A DNA stretch of 64,000 nucleotides, from contig NZ_JAUOTN010000007.1 in assembly GCF_030546575.1 (NCBI RefSeq), positions 124,001 to 188,000 of the forward strand, given 5' to 3'. The stretch comes from Pontibacter coccineus. GTDB lineage: Bacteria; Bacteroidota; Bacteroidia; Cytophagales; Hymenobacteraceae. A program made the position numbers and the translations under genes. The notes below the pieces were generated by a model. That model was not told where the DNA came from and ran no database searches. It was given only the letters and a program-made list of their open reading frames with translations. The stretch's first letter is position 1. Each line of letters starts with the position of its first letter. Below are positions 28,511 through 37,269 of this stretch, in pieces.

Positions 28511-30854
28511 GAAAAAGGAACAGGATAACACACAGCAGAACCCACTGACAGGTATGGAAACCGGTGCCGGCGCAGCCATGAACGAGGGCACGGAGCCGAA
28601 CAAAACGGGGGGCAGAAAGAAAATCAAAAAAGATGAAGATATAGCTCCTGTAGGAGTGCAGTCTGGTATGGCTGCAGCCCAACCCAAAAGGGGCAGGCCG
28701 CGCAAAACAGACGACACTGAAATAGGAGGTGCAGCCCGGGAAGTGATGGTGAAGTCAAAGCGGGGGCGTCAAGATCAAGCCACTTCTGCCGAATCAACTA
28801 CTGCGCAGGGTGAAACCAAACCAAAGCGAAGCAGGTCTGCTAAGTCAGCAACGCTGCAACAGGAGGCGCAGGAGGTAGGCCTGTCGACTACGCCTGCTCC
28901 GGTGGTGGAGCAGCCGCGGCAGGAGCAAACCGGACCGGTCTACTACGATATCAGCCGGTTGTCTGAGTTCGATGTATACCTGTTCCGCGAAGGCCGCCAC
29001 TTTAACCTCTATGAAAAACTTGGCTCGCACCTGATGGAGCGGCAAGGTACGCAAGGCGCTTACTTTGCGGTATGGGCTCCGAATGCTGAGCAGGTTTCGG
29101 TGATGGGTGATTTTAATTCCTGGAACCGCGAAAGCCACCAACTGCAGGCGCGTGCTGATAACTCTGGTATATGGGAAGGCTTTATACCGGATGTGCAGGC
29201 AGGTATGCTGTACAAGTACCACATCAGGTCGCGCTACCACATGTACCATGTCGAGAAGAGCGACCCTTTTGCGCTGCGCCGCGAAAAACCGCCTCAGACA
29301 GCTTCGGTCGTACACGAGTTCCGCCATACCTGGCAGGACCAGAACTGGCTGGCACAACGCAAGTCGCGCCACGGACAGCCGCAGCCTTACGCTGTGTATG
29401 AAATGCATGTGGGCTCCTGGCGCCGAAAGCCCGAAGACAACAACCGTCCGCTAACTTACCGCGAACTGGCGGAGGAGTTGCCTGCCTACGTCAAGGATCT
29501 GGGCTTTACGCATGTGGAGTTTATGCCGGTGATGTACCATCCCTTCAGTGGCTCCTGGGGCTACCAGATCACAGGTTATTTTGCAGCAGCCAGTCTCTAT
29601 GGTTCGCCGGAGGATCTGATGTACCTGATCGATGCCCTGCACCGCGAAGGCATTGGGGTGATCATGGACTGGGTGCCCTCGCACTTCCCGTCAGACGAGC
29701 ACGGCCTGGCCTATTTTGACGGCACGCACCTGTTCGAGCACGCCGATCCGCGCAAAGGCTACCACCCGGACTGGAACAGCTACATCTTCAACTACGGTCG
29801 CAACGAGGTACGCTCTTTCCTGATCAGCAACGCTTTGTTCTGGCTCGATAAATACCACGTGGATGGCCTTCGGGTAGATGCCGTTGCCTCCATGTTATAC
29901 CTGGACTACAGCCGCAAGCACGACGAATGGATCCCGAATGAGTTTGGCGGGCGGGAAAACCTGGAAGCCATCTCTTTACTGAAAGATTTCAACGAAGCCG
30001 TGCATACGCAGTTCCCGGAAACGCTCACGATCGCAGAAGAATCCACAGCCTGGCCGCAGGTAACAGGAAAAGTAGCAGACGGTGGTCTGGGCTTCGACAT
30101 GAAGTGGATGATGGGCTGGATGCACGACACGCTCACTTATTTCTCAAAAGACCCCATCTACCGCCGGCACCACCAGGGCGATATCACCTTTAGCATCATC
30201 TACGCGTTCAGCGAGCGCTTCATGCTACCGCTCTCGCACGACGAAGTGGTGCATGGCAAAGGCTCCCTGATCCGGAAGATGCCGGGTGATGAGTGGCAGG
30301 CTTTTGCCAACCTGCGGGCGCTCTATACCTATATGTATGCGCACCCGGGTGCCAAGCTCCTGTTCATGGGCGGCGAACTGGCGCAAAGCGCTGAGTGGAA
30401 CCACGACAGCAGCCTGGATTGGCACTTGCTGCAATATGGCAACCATGCAGGTATACAGCAGCTCATACGTGCACTCAACCATATCTACCAGCAGGAACCG
30501 GCCCTTTACGGCAAGGCCTTTGATCCGGCAGGCTTCGAGTGGATCGACTATAACGACGCCCACAACAGCGTGATCAGTTTCCTGCGCAAAGGGGAGCGGC
30601 CGGAAGAGCAGTTGCTGGTGGTGTGCAACTTCACGCCGGGTGTGCACGACAATTACCGCCTGGGCGTGCCAACGGGTGGTAACTGGTTAGAGGTGTTCAA
30701 CAGTGATGATAGCCTTTTTGGTGGCAGCAATTTCCATAACCACGGAACGCTGCAGGCTATACCTGACTCCTTCCACGGGCATGATTACTCTATTGTGCTG
30801 AAGCTGCCGCCTATGGCGGTGGTGTATTTTAAGTATCAGCCACAGCAGGGTTAA
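28503..30854 (+). CDS. glgB: 1,4-alpha-glucan branching enzyme with basic AT-hook-like N-terminal extension
   Basis: GlgB makes the alpha-1,6 branches of glycogen or GlgE-made glucan. The catalytic part (from about residue 147) has YFAVWAPNAEQVSVMGDFN (CBM48), FMPVMYHPFSGSWGYQITG, DWVPSHFPSDEHGL, DGLRVDAVASMLYLDY (nucleophile Asp), TIAEESTAWPQV (Glu) and PLSHDEVVHGK (Asp). Before it is an unusual 145-residue lysine/arginine-, Gln- and Ala-rich disordered-looking extension containing PKRGRPRK (residues 61-68, the AT-hook core), SKRGRQ (85-90) and KPKRSRSAK (106-114). The ATG overlaps treS by 8 bases and is the only start that fits the coupling; internal ATGs (residues 18, 26, 56) would still include the AT hook. 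The catalytic call is secure; a DNA-binding role for the extension is inference. Confidence 0.95.
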   Translation: MAKKKEQDNTQQNPLTGMETGAGAAMNEGTEPNKTGGRKKIKKDEDIAPVGVQSGMAAAQPKRGRPRKTDDTEIGGAAREVMVKSKRGRQDQATSAESTTAQGETKPKRSRSAKSATLQQEAQEVGLSTTPAPVVEQPRQEQTGPVYYDISRLSEFDVYLFREGRHFNLYEKLGSHLMERQGTQGAYFAVWAPNAEQVSVMGDFNSWNRESHQLQARADNSGIWEGFIPDVQAGMLYKYHIRSRYHMYHVEKSDPFALRREKPPQTASVVHEFRHTWQDQNWLAQRKSRHGQPQPYAVYEMHVGSWRRKPEDNNRPLTYRELAEELPAYVKDLGFTHVEFMPVMYHPFSGSWGYQITGYFAAASLYGSPEDLMYLIDALHREGIGVIMDWVPSHFPSDEHGLAYFDGTHLFEHADPRKGYHPDWNSYIFNYGRNEVRSFLISNALFWLDKYHVDGLRVDAVASMLYLDYSRKHDEWIPNEFGGRENLEAISLLKDFNEAVHTQFPETLTIAEESTAWPQVTGKVADGGLGFDMKWMMGWMHDTLTYFSKDPIYRRHHQGDITFSIIYAFSERFMLPLSHDEVVHGKGSLIRKMPGDEWQAFANLRALYTYMYAHPGAKLLFMGGELAQSAEWNHDSSLDWHLLQYGNHAGIQQLIRALNHIYQQEPALYGKAFDPAGFEWIDYNDAHNSVISFLRKGERPEEQLLVVCNFTPGVHDNYRLGVPTGGNWLEVFNSDDSLFGGSNFHNHGTLQAIPDSFHGHDYSIVLKLPPMAVVYFKYQPQQG

Positions 30855-30886
30855 GTTTGATTATTTGATAAGGGTATTACCTTGGT

Positions 30887-30927
30887 AAATGAGCGTCTGG
30901 TCAGGTATGAGCAGACGCTCATTTTTA
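30887..30927 (+). terminator. Terminator of the glgE-treS-glgB operon
   Basis: Perfect 13-bp stem AAATGAGCGTCTG / CAGACGCTCATTT (30887-30899 with 30912-30924) with a 12-base loop and following T-run, 33 bases after the glgB stop. Confidence 0.87.
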
Positions 30928-30944
30928 TGAGATATAGCGCGGCT

Positions 30945-31790
30945 AGCTATGGCACGAGCGTCGACGCTCGTGTCTGCTATAGTGGGGCCTCTGGCCCCAT
31001 TGTCAGAAATAGCTAGCAGTATGCCTATACCTATACATATCGTAGGGTCGGTCTAGCTATACCTTAAGCTGATTTGTTCTATAGTTTCGCCTGTGCGGCG
31101 GGCACCTTCTTTTTGTCTTGACACAAAAAGAAGGCAAAAAAGTCAAGACCCTCCAAACTCGCTGAACGCTCGAACAGTGGAGTGTCGAAAAGCGCACCTA
31201 GCACCGCTACTTGTTTCATTGCTCAAGTGCAAGTTAGTCTTGCTATGCCTGCCAGTGGTTTGAGACACTCACGACAAAACTTATATCTAGCACTGGTAAT
31301 GGCAGAAAGTCCCCCTTCGAAGGGGGCAGGGGGATGTTAATCGTGCACAGATAATACACAATAGCATCAAGTTCTCTGAACTGGCAGTAGCGAGCTCCCC
31401 GCCTTAGACAAGGAGGGGTTAGGGGCGGTAGAGCCCGGTATAGAAAAAGGACTTCTATAACTACAATGCTTATACCTGTAAAGTAGTAGCGGCGGCAATT
31501 CCCCTCTCGGGAGGGGCAGGGGTGGGTATAATCCGTGGGAGTAATTAAAGTCAGTCGCTAAGAAGCTATACCAAAAAACCGGCAGTAACGGCAAGTACCC
31601 CCTTTGAAGGGGGCAGGGGGATGACAATCGTGCACAGCTCCTTCCCCTGTTCTTAGGGGAAGGCAGGGATGGGGTTAATTCCCTGCAGCGTTTAGATCTA
31701 AAGAATTATTATGACTGCCAATACCGCTTCTCAGGGTAGGGGTCACTAAAACAGGAGGGACAGGTATAATCGTGCAATAAAGATCTACGA
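30945..31790. repeat. Mosaic intergenic repeat block, copy 2
   Basis: This long gene-free stretch has modules in the order C-B-A. Module C contains a perfect 20-bp palindrome CACGAGCGTC / GACGCTCGTG (30953-30972) and GGGGCC / GGCCCC (30984-30989 with 30993-30998). Module B (about 31085-31260) has the stem CCTTCTTTTTGT / ACAAAAAGAAGG (31105-31116 with 31123-31134), the CGCTGAACGCTCGAACAGTGG segment split by spacing, GCACCGCTACTTGTTTCATT and a GCAAGTTAGTCTTGCTATGCC stretch. Module A (about 31300-31760) has CCCCCTTCGAAGGGGG-type hairpins and two AATCGTGCACA motifs. Short open frames across module A are not credible genes. Confidence 0.75.
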
Positions 31791-31818
31791 ATCCTGAAAA
31801 TCCTGACTCACCCACCTA

Positions 31819-32418
31819 TCACTTCCCCTTCCTCAATGGCAGAAACTTGGTGAAACTTCGCTTGCGTTCACCCTCCTCGCTGGGGAGGTCTGTGTCCGAT
31901 ACCGAGCGCACGTCTTCGATAGAGTAGAAGGCGTTGGGGTTGTAGTCGCGGATAATGTCGATGACCTCCGTCATTTTCTTGCGCTTCACGATCATGAACA
32001 GCAGGTTGACATTGCCACGCGAGCCTTTGGCGTCCAAAGCGGTGAGGCGGTAGCCCCTGTTGGTCAGCCGACTGATGAGCTCGTCTCCAGAATCTACCGT
32101 AATAACCCGTACCACGACCTGGCCAAGCGCCAGTATCTGCTCGATGCGCAGACCCAGGAAATTGCCTGCGGCAAAACCGGCCGCCCAGGCAAAGTAGGAG
32201 GCAACGTTATTCAGGTTCTGCATCACCTGCGTAATGGCCACGAGCCAGATCAGTACCTCAACAAAGCCCAGCAGCGGGGCAATGGTCTTGTCTCCTTTCG
32301 AGATGAAAACGATGCGGAGGGTGCCCAGCGTCACGTCCATAATGCGGGCAAGAAAAATAAGGGCAGGTATAATGACCCAATTGACAATTTCAGGGTCAAC
32401 TCCTTTAAAGTAATCCAT
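31819..32418 (-). CDS. UPF0316/DUF2179-type membrane protein
   Basis: This 199-residue inner-membrane protein has an N-terminal half (DUF5698-like) of about three hydrophobic segments, with ARIMDVTLGTLRIVFISKGD, PLLGFVEVLIWL and an AWAAGFAAGNFLG stretch. A cytoplasmic DUF2179 domain follows (VRVITVDSGDELISRLTNRGYRLTALDAKG; LLFMIVKRKKMTEVIDII). This pairing is typical of UPF0316. DUF2179 resembles ACT/GlnB-type small-molecule-binding folds, but no function is established. It starts divergently from the trehalose-6-phosphate synthase gene. ATG 32418 directly precedes the hydrophobic region. Confidence 0.87.
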   Translation of the reverse strand: MDYFKGVDPEIVNWVIIPALIFLARIMDVTLGTLRIVFISKGDKTIAPLLGFVEVLIWLVAITQVMQNLNNVASYFAWAAGFAAGNFLGLRIEQILALGQVVVRVITVDSGDELISRLTNRGYRLTALDAKGSRGNVNLLFMIVKRKKMTEVIDIIRDYNPNAFYSIEDVRSVSDTDLPSEEGERKRSFTKFLPLRKGK

Positions 32419-32815
32419 GGGGTATTTTGTTCTTTGGCTAATGTGTAAGCTGTTACTGAGAACGACCAGAAATAGTTTTCTAATCTACAGTGCCCCGGGC
32501 CTTATCCAAGGCCTCCGGGCGAGGCTCACCTATAAAGATACTAAGTATTTCGCGGATATGATAGCACAACTCCAGGTATACCCTGTATGCGGAAGCAGGC
32601 CTCGCCGTGAGGTATATACTTCAGTGTCAGGCAGGGAATTTATTTCATATTAAATTTACTATATAGCCAGAACGCACGCTCAATTATATCCGTATGTTAT
32701 AGAGATTGTCTCTGTCATAACCTGACGGAGCATATTTTTAATATCCGGACCCTGAATGCGGCTGGCTCACACCCTGGGTTGGCTGCTGCAGATGCCAGAC
32801 ATAAGGTGTAATCAC
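32419..32815. other. Long divergent intergenic region upstream of otsA
   Basis: No gene is evident. A GC-rich hairpin (GGGCCTT / AAGGCCT region, 32494-32519) lies in the first third, and nearby segments around 32520-32535 and 32593-32612 are imperfect inverted copies. The rest is AT-rich. The length suggests a regulated promoter or a structured leader for otsA, but no recognisable -7 box or operator could be assigned. Confidence 0.35.
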
Positions 32816-35023
32816 ATGGCGAAATTGATTATTGTATCAAACCGACTCCCTGTAAAACTACAGGAAAGTGAGGGACGGCTTGATTTTAAACCCAGCGAGG
32901 GCGGCCTCGCAACGGGACTAGGCTCTATCTACAAGAAAAAGAACAACCTTTGGATTGGCTGGCCGGGCATGGTAGTCGAAGATGAAACGCAGCAACAGCA
33001 AGTCATCGACAACCTCAATGGGCAAAACATGCACCCGGTTTTCCTGACCGAAAGAGAAATAAAAGAGTTTTATGAGGGCTTCAGCAACGAAACGCTGTGG
33101 CCTACTTTCCACTATTTCAGTCAGTACGCTATTTACGAGCAGCAGCTCTGGGAGACGTACGTAGAGGTTAACCAGAAGTACTGCGACGAGTTGGTGAAAG
33201 TGGCAGAACCCGATGATACGATCTGGGTGCACGATTACCAGTTGCTGCTACTGCCCTCCATGCTGCGCGAGAAACTGCCGGAAAGCACCATCGGTTTCTT
33301 TCAGCATATTCCGTTTCCATCTTACGAAGTGTTCCGGTTACTGCCCTGGCGCAAGGAGCTGCTGGAAGGTATGCTGGGTTCCGACCTGATCGGTTTCCAT
33401 ACCTACGACGACATGCGCCACTTCCTCAGTTCGGTAAACCGCCTAGTGGGACACGGCAGCACGCATGGCTGGATCAACACCGGCAACCGCTCGCTGCTCG
33501 TCGATTCTTTCCCGATGGGGATAGACTATGATAAGTATGAGCAGACAGCTGACAGCGAGGAGGTGAAGAAGCGGGAGAAGATTTACCGTAACAACCTGCA
33601 CTCTAAAAAGATTGTGCTTTCCATCGACCGCCTGGACTACTCCAAAGGTATACCGCAACGGTTGCAGGCCTTTGAGCTCTTTCTGGAGCGCTACCCGGAG
33701 TTTCACGAGAAGGTGACGCTGGTGATGCTGGTGGTGCCGTCGCGGGATGCGGTGGAAAAATACAAGGAGCTGAAAGAGGCGGTGGACGAACTGGTGGGGC
33801 GCATCAACGGCAAATACAGCCACATGAACTGGAACCCGATCCAGTACTTTTACCGCTCGTATCCGTTGGAAACGCTCTCCGCCTTTTACCGAATGGCCGA
33901 TGTGGCGCTGGTAACCCCGATGCGGGATGGCATGAACCTGGTCTGTAAAGAGTACGTAGCCAGCAAGCTTGACCAGACCGGCGTGCTGATCCTGAGCGAA
34001 ATGGCGGGCGCTTCCAAAGAGCTTTCGGAGGCACTGTTGATCAACCCGAATGACATCAATCAAATGGTGGAGACGCTGCACACGGCCCTCACCATGCCCG
34101 AAGATATCCAGAAACAGCACATGCAGCACATGCAGGAATCGCTGCGCAGGTATAACATCCACCACTGGGTGAGTATGTTCATGGACCGCCTCTCTTATGT
34201 AAAGATCAAGCAGCTGTCCATGGCCACCACGTACCTCGACGAAGCTACCTACCAGGAACTCAGCAACTCGTATGCAGAGGCCAGTTCCCGCCTGTTCTTC
34301 CTGGAGTATGACGGCGCCCTGGTCGACTACCACAACCGTCCGCTCATGGCTGCCCCTGACGAAGATCTGCTGGAGCTTTTGCAGATGCTGAACAGCAATC
34401 CCAAAAACCGGGTAGTGGTGATCAGCAGCCGCGAGAAAGACAACATGCAGCGCTGGTTGGGCCACCTCAACATCGACCTGATAGCCGAACACGGCGTCTG
34501 GATAAAGCAGCGCGGCACCGGTTGGCAGACCATGACCAGCCTGATCGACGACTGGAAGAGCGACATTCGTCTGATTCTGGACCTGTACGTGGACCGCACG
34601 CCGGGCTCCTTTATAGAAGAGAAAGAGTACTCGCTGGTATGGCACTACCGCCGCGTGGAAACCGGCTTGGGTGAGCTGCGCGCTCGTGAGCTTGTAAGCC
34701 ACCTCAACTTCCTGGCCACCAACAGCAACCTACAGGTGCTCGACGGGCAGATGGCTGTGGAGATCAAGGCGCAGGAGGTGAGCAAGGGCAAAGCGACCGG
34801 TTACTGGCTCAACATGTACCCGCACGACTTCGTACTGGCCGTCGGCGACGACTGGGGCGACGAGGACATTTTCAAGGCCATGCCGCGTGAGGCCTATACC
34901 ATCAAGATCGGAAACTCCCACTCGGTGGCCAAGTACCACCTGGACAGCTGTGAAGAAGCCCGAAAGCTACTCTCCAGGCTGGTGGGGCTTAAACAAAAGA
35001 AGCTCCCGAAGGAATTGTTGTAA
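32816..35023 (+). CDS. otsA: Trehalose-6-phosphate synthase fused to trehalose-phosphatase-like domain
   Basis: This 735-residue fusion has an OtsA (GT20) domain, about residues 1-470, that joins UDP-glucose and glucose 6-phosphate: [24 protein letters not shown]-type [39 protein letters not shown] (Arg/Lys UDP-glucose ligands) and [15 protein letters not shown] are all intact. The OtsB-like HAD domain (about residues 490-735) ends with a good [15 protein letters not shown]. However, motif I reads [12 protein letters not shown], with Glu497 where the family has the phosphoryl-accepting Asp (DYDGTL) and Ala for Thr. The phosphatase may therefore be inactive or slow. Start ATG 32816 (MAKLIIVSN) is chosen because the upstream 20 codons are not OtsA-like. 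Confidence 0.93.
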   Translation: MAKLIIVSNRLPVKLQESEGRLDFKPSEGGLATGLGSIYKKKNNLWIGWPGMVVEDETQQQQVIDNLNGQNMHPVFLTEREIKEFYEGFSNETLWPTFHYFSQYAIYEQQLWETYVEVNQKYCDELVKVAEPDDTIWVHDYQLLLLPSMLREKLPESTIGFFQHIPFPSYEVFRLLPWRKELLEGMLGSDLIGFHTYDDMRHFLSSVNRLVGHGSTHGWINTGNRSLLVDSFPMGIDYDKYEQTADSEEVKKREKIYRNNLHSKKIVLSIDRLDYSKGIPQRLQAFELFLERYPEFHEKVTLVMLVVPSRDAVEKYKELKEAVDELVGRINGKYSHMNWNPIQYFYRSYPLETLSAFYRMADVALVTPMRDGMNLVCKEYVASKLDQTGVLILSEMAGASKELSEALLINPNDINQMVETLHTALTMPEDIQKQHMQHMQESLRRYNIHHWVSMFMDRLSYVKIKQLSMATTYLDEATYQELSNSYAEASSRLFFLEYDGALVDYHNRPLMAAPDEDLLELLQMLNSNPKNRVVVISSREKDNMQRWLGHLNIDLIAEHGVWIKQRGTGWQTMTSLIDDWKSDIRLILDLYVDRTPGSFIEEKEYSLVWHYRRVETGLGELRARELVSHLNFLATNSNLQVLDGQMAVEIKAQEVSKGKATGYWLNMYPHDFVLAVGDDWGDEDIFKAMPREAYTIKIGNSHSVAKYHLDSCEEARKLLSRLVGLKQKKLPKELL

Positions 35024-35041
35024 ACTGAGGTATAGTGAAAC

Positions 35042-35083
35042 CGAAAAAGCCCTGGCTGCTACTTAGCAGTCCGGGGCTTTTCG
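35042..35083 (+). terminator. Terminator downstream of otsA
   Basis: Imperfect long stem beginning CGAAAAAGCCC and ending GGGGCTTTTCG, with an inner TGCT / AGCA stem, 18 bases after the otsA stop. It can act for both converging genes. Confidence 0.75.
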
Positions 35084-35104
35084 TTTAAGTGGTGTTGGCT
35101 GATC

Positions 35105-35305
35105 TCAGCGCCCGTCTTCCGTTCTTTTGCTATACCTGCGGTAGCTGAATATGAGCGAAAAAAGCACCAACGTATTGGCTACTAATTTCATGTATACCTG
35201 CTGGTTCGGCACAGAAGTTAGCGGGTCGGAAAAATAAAGGTTGGTTAGGTTATAAATGATCAAAACGATCAGCAGCACAATCAGGATGAGGGCAAATTTT
35301 TTCAT
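35105..35305 (-). CDS. Small two-TM membrane protein
   Basis: This 66-residue unrecognised protein consists of two hydrophobic helices (residues 4-22 and about 41-55) with a short periplasmic loop (NLYFSDPLTSVPNQQ) and a basic cytoplasmic tail (YRRYSKRTEDGR). It lies 17 bases downstream of xseB on the same strand and is probably co-transcribed with xseA-xseB. Function unknown. Confidence 0.65.
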   Translation of the reverse strand: MKKFALILIVLLIVLIIYNLTNLYFSDPLTSVPNQQVYMKLVANTLVLFSLIFSYRRYSKRTEDGR

Positions 35306-35322
35306 GGAATGTCCGGCTCTAC

Positions 35323-35589
35323 CTATTGAAACAAAGTGCCACTGCCCGCACCACCTTTCTCAGGCTTAGAGGCCGGCTCTTCGCAGTTCTCCTCGTTGAA
35401 TACCTGGTTGATGGCGTTCTCGGCATGGCGCAGCTTGTCTTTGCAGAATTTGATCAGCAGGGAAGAGCGCTGCACTTTCTGTGTGAGTTCATCCACATCC
35501 ACGGAGTCGCTTTCGATGGCCCGCAGGATTTCCTCGAGTTCCTGGGTGGCCTCGCGGTAGGTCATTTTACTTATGTCTTTGTTATTCAT
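35323..35589 (-). CDS. xseB: Exodeoxyribonuclease VII small subunit
   Basis: XseB assembles with XseA into a nuclease that degrades single-stranded DNA to oligonucleotides. This 88-residue protein has the standard small helical hairpin: MTYREATQELEEILRAIES, then VDVDELTQKVQRSSLLIKFCKDKLRHAE. The acidic, Gly-rich tail is variable in the family. The first 8 bases overlap the end of xseA, the usual gene order and coupling. Confidence 0.93.
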   Translation of the reverse strand: MNNKDISKMTYREATQELEEILRAIESDSVDVDELTQKVQRSSLLIKFCKDKLRHAENAINQVFNEENCEEPASKPEKGGAGSGTLFQ

Positions 35590-37144
35590 CTTTGTCTGTA
35601 TTTACAACTAAACTGTGCACCCTGCCGTCCTGAAGGCGTGTTTCGATCACATCTCCCTCTTTCACCTGCCCCATGTACTTGATGATCTTGCCGTTGATCA
35701 ATGTCAAGGTATAGCCGCGCAGCAGGAGCTTTTCCGGGTCGTTGGCCTGGATACGCATTTCGAGCAGCTCGAGCCGGTGGCTGTCGGCGCTCAGTTTTTT
35801 CTGGGCACTGTATTGCAGGCGGTCGCTGCATTTCACAAAGCTCAGCTGACTCCACTTGTGCTTGTCCTTGGCCTCTGTCTCGATGCAGTGCACGAGCTTG
35901 TTCAGATCCTGCTCTTTCATGTGCAGCCAGCGCTGGCCTATACCTTCCACACAAACGGTCAGTTCACTTAGTTCCTTAGAGCGCAGGTGCAACAAGTCTT
36001 TCGTATTTGCCTGCAGCAGCCTTTCCGAGGTCAGGAGTTGGTGCTTCTGGTTTTCGAGGAAGCTTTTGGGCTTGAGTAGCAGGCTCTTGGAAAAATGCTC
36101 CAGCTGCTCCCGGTTCTCCTGCAGGAAACTATTCGTAAGATTCGCGATTTTCAGGCTCTGCCTCTCCAGCTTGTCGGCCGTAAGGCGAAGCTGTTGGCTG
36201 GCGAACATGTGAATGCTGTCGAACAACCCCTCTACTGCCGTTTCGAAAGCAAGCGCTTTATCCAATAGGTAGTTCGCTACAGCTGTCGGGGTTTTCTGGC
36301 GGGTATGGGCTACGAGGTCGGCAATGCTTTCATCGCGCTCGTGGCCTATACCTGTTATCACGGGTAGGGGAGCGTTACCGATGGCTGCCGCTACTTTGTA
36401 ATCGTCAAAGCAGCCCAGGTCCGTCTGCGAGCCACCCCCACGAATGATCACGATGGCGTCGAACAGGTGGCTATACCTGGCGATCAGATCCATGGCTTTG
36501 ACGATAGAGGCGGGTGCCTCGTTGCCCTGCACCGTAGCCGGAAAAAGGCGCGTATCGAAGGTAAAGCCGTAGCTGTTGTTTTCGAGCTGGTGGATGAAAT
36601 CCTGGTAGCCCGCCGCCGTCGCCGACGACACAATGGCCAGTCGCTGTGGCACCAGCGGCATTTCCAGTTCTTTGTTGGCCGTGAGCAATCCCTCAGCCTC
36701 CAGCCGCTTCAGGGTTTCCTGCCGCTGCCGGGCCAGGTCGCCAATGGTATAGTTTGCGTCGATGTTGACGATGTCGAGGCTCAGGCCATAGAGCTCGTGA
36801 AAACGCACCTGCGCCTGGAACAGGATCTTGAGCCCGGCCTTGAGCGGTTGCCCGGTCTTTTCCTCAAAGTAGCGCCCCAGCATCTGAAAGCGGCTGCTCC
36901 AGATCGTGGCCCTCGCCTGCGCCTGTATGGCACCACGCGGGATATCGCCTTTATCGACCAGGTTGAGGTAACAGTGCCCTTTGCGCCGGTCCGGCGTTAC
37001 CTGCGATATCTCCGCCACCACCCAGTAACTCTCCGGAAACGCCAGTTCGAGCTCTTCCCGGATCTGCTGGTGCAGTTCGAAGAGCGAAAGCGGAGCATGA
37101 AACTCCTGGGTTACGGTAGTCTGGCTGAAATTAAACTGGGCCAT
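35582..37144 (-). CDS. xseA: Exodeoxyribonuclease VII large subunit
   Basis: This is the catalytic subunit of ExoVII (mismatch repair and damage processing in the cytoplasm). It has 520 residues. The N-terminal OB-fold covers about residues 20-125 (ESYWVVAEISQVTPDRRKGHCYLNL). The nuclease domain follows with LAIVSSATAAGYQDF, DAIVIIRGGGSQTDLGCFDDY (near residue 235) and TGIGHERDESIADLVAHTRQKTPTAVA-type sequence (near residue 270) carrying the family's conserved residues. A long helical coiled-coil region then carries XseB, and the C-terminus is short. It is coupled with xseB by an 8-base overlap. Confidence 0.95.
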   Translation of the reverse strand: MAQFNFSQTTVTQEFHAPLSLFELHQQIREELELAFPESYWVVAEISQVTPDRRKGHCYLNLVDKGDIPRGAIQAQARATIWSSRFQMLGRYFEEKTGQPLKAGLKILFQAQVRFHELYGLSLDIVNIDANYTIGDLARQRQETLKRLEAEGLLTANKELEMPLVPQRLAIVSSATAAGYQDFIHQLENNSYGFTFDTRLFPATVQGNEAPASIVKAMDLIARYSHLFDAIVIIRGGGSQTDLGCFDDYKVAAAIGNAPLPVITGIGHERDESIADLVAHTRQKTPTAVANYLLDKALAFETAVEGLFDSIHMFASQQLRLTADKLERQSLKIANLTNSFLQENREQLEHFSKSLLLKPKSFLENQKHQLLTSERLLQANTKDLLHLRSKELSELTVCVEGIGQRWLHMKEQDLNKLVHCIETEAKDKHKWSQLSFVKCSDRLQYSAQKKLSADSHRLELLEMRIQANDPEKLLLRGYTLTLINGKIIKYMGQVKEGDVIETRLQDGRVHSLVVNTDKDE

Positions 37145-37269
37145 GGGTAGGGTGAAGAATCTAATCCCGAAGATAGGGTTTTTGGAGGAATTATCTTTAA
37201 AGTCGAAAAGGGTTTTTGAGTTTTGCAGCTGTCAGGCTTTACTAAGAGACTACTTATGCAGGTACTGTA

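Noticed and set aside
31367-31627. Small open frames within the repeat blocks (also around 37342-37990)
   Set aside because: They translate hairpin repeats; the same peptides recur in different blocks and frames with no start signals.
33443-34702. Minus-strand frame of 419 codons
   Set aside because: Antisense to otsA with shadow composition; the plus strand is a certain enzyme.
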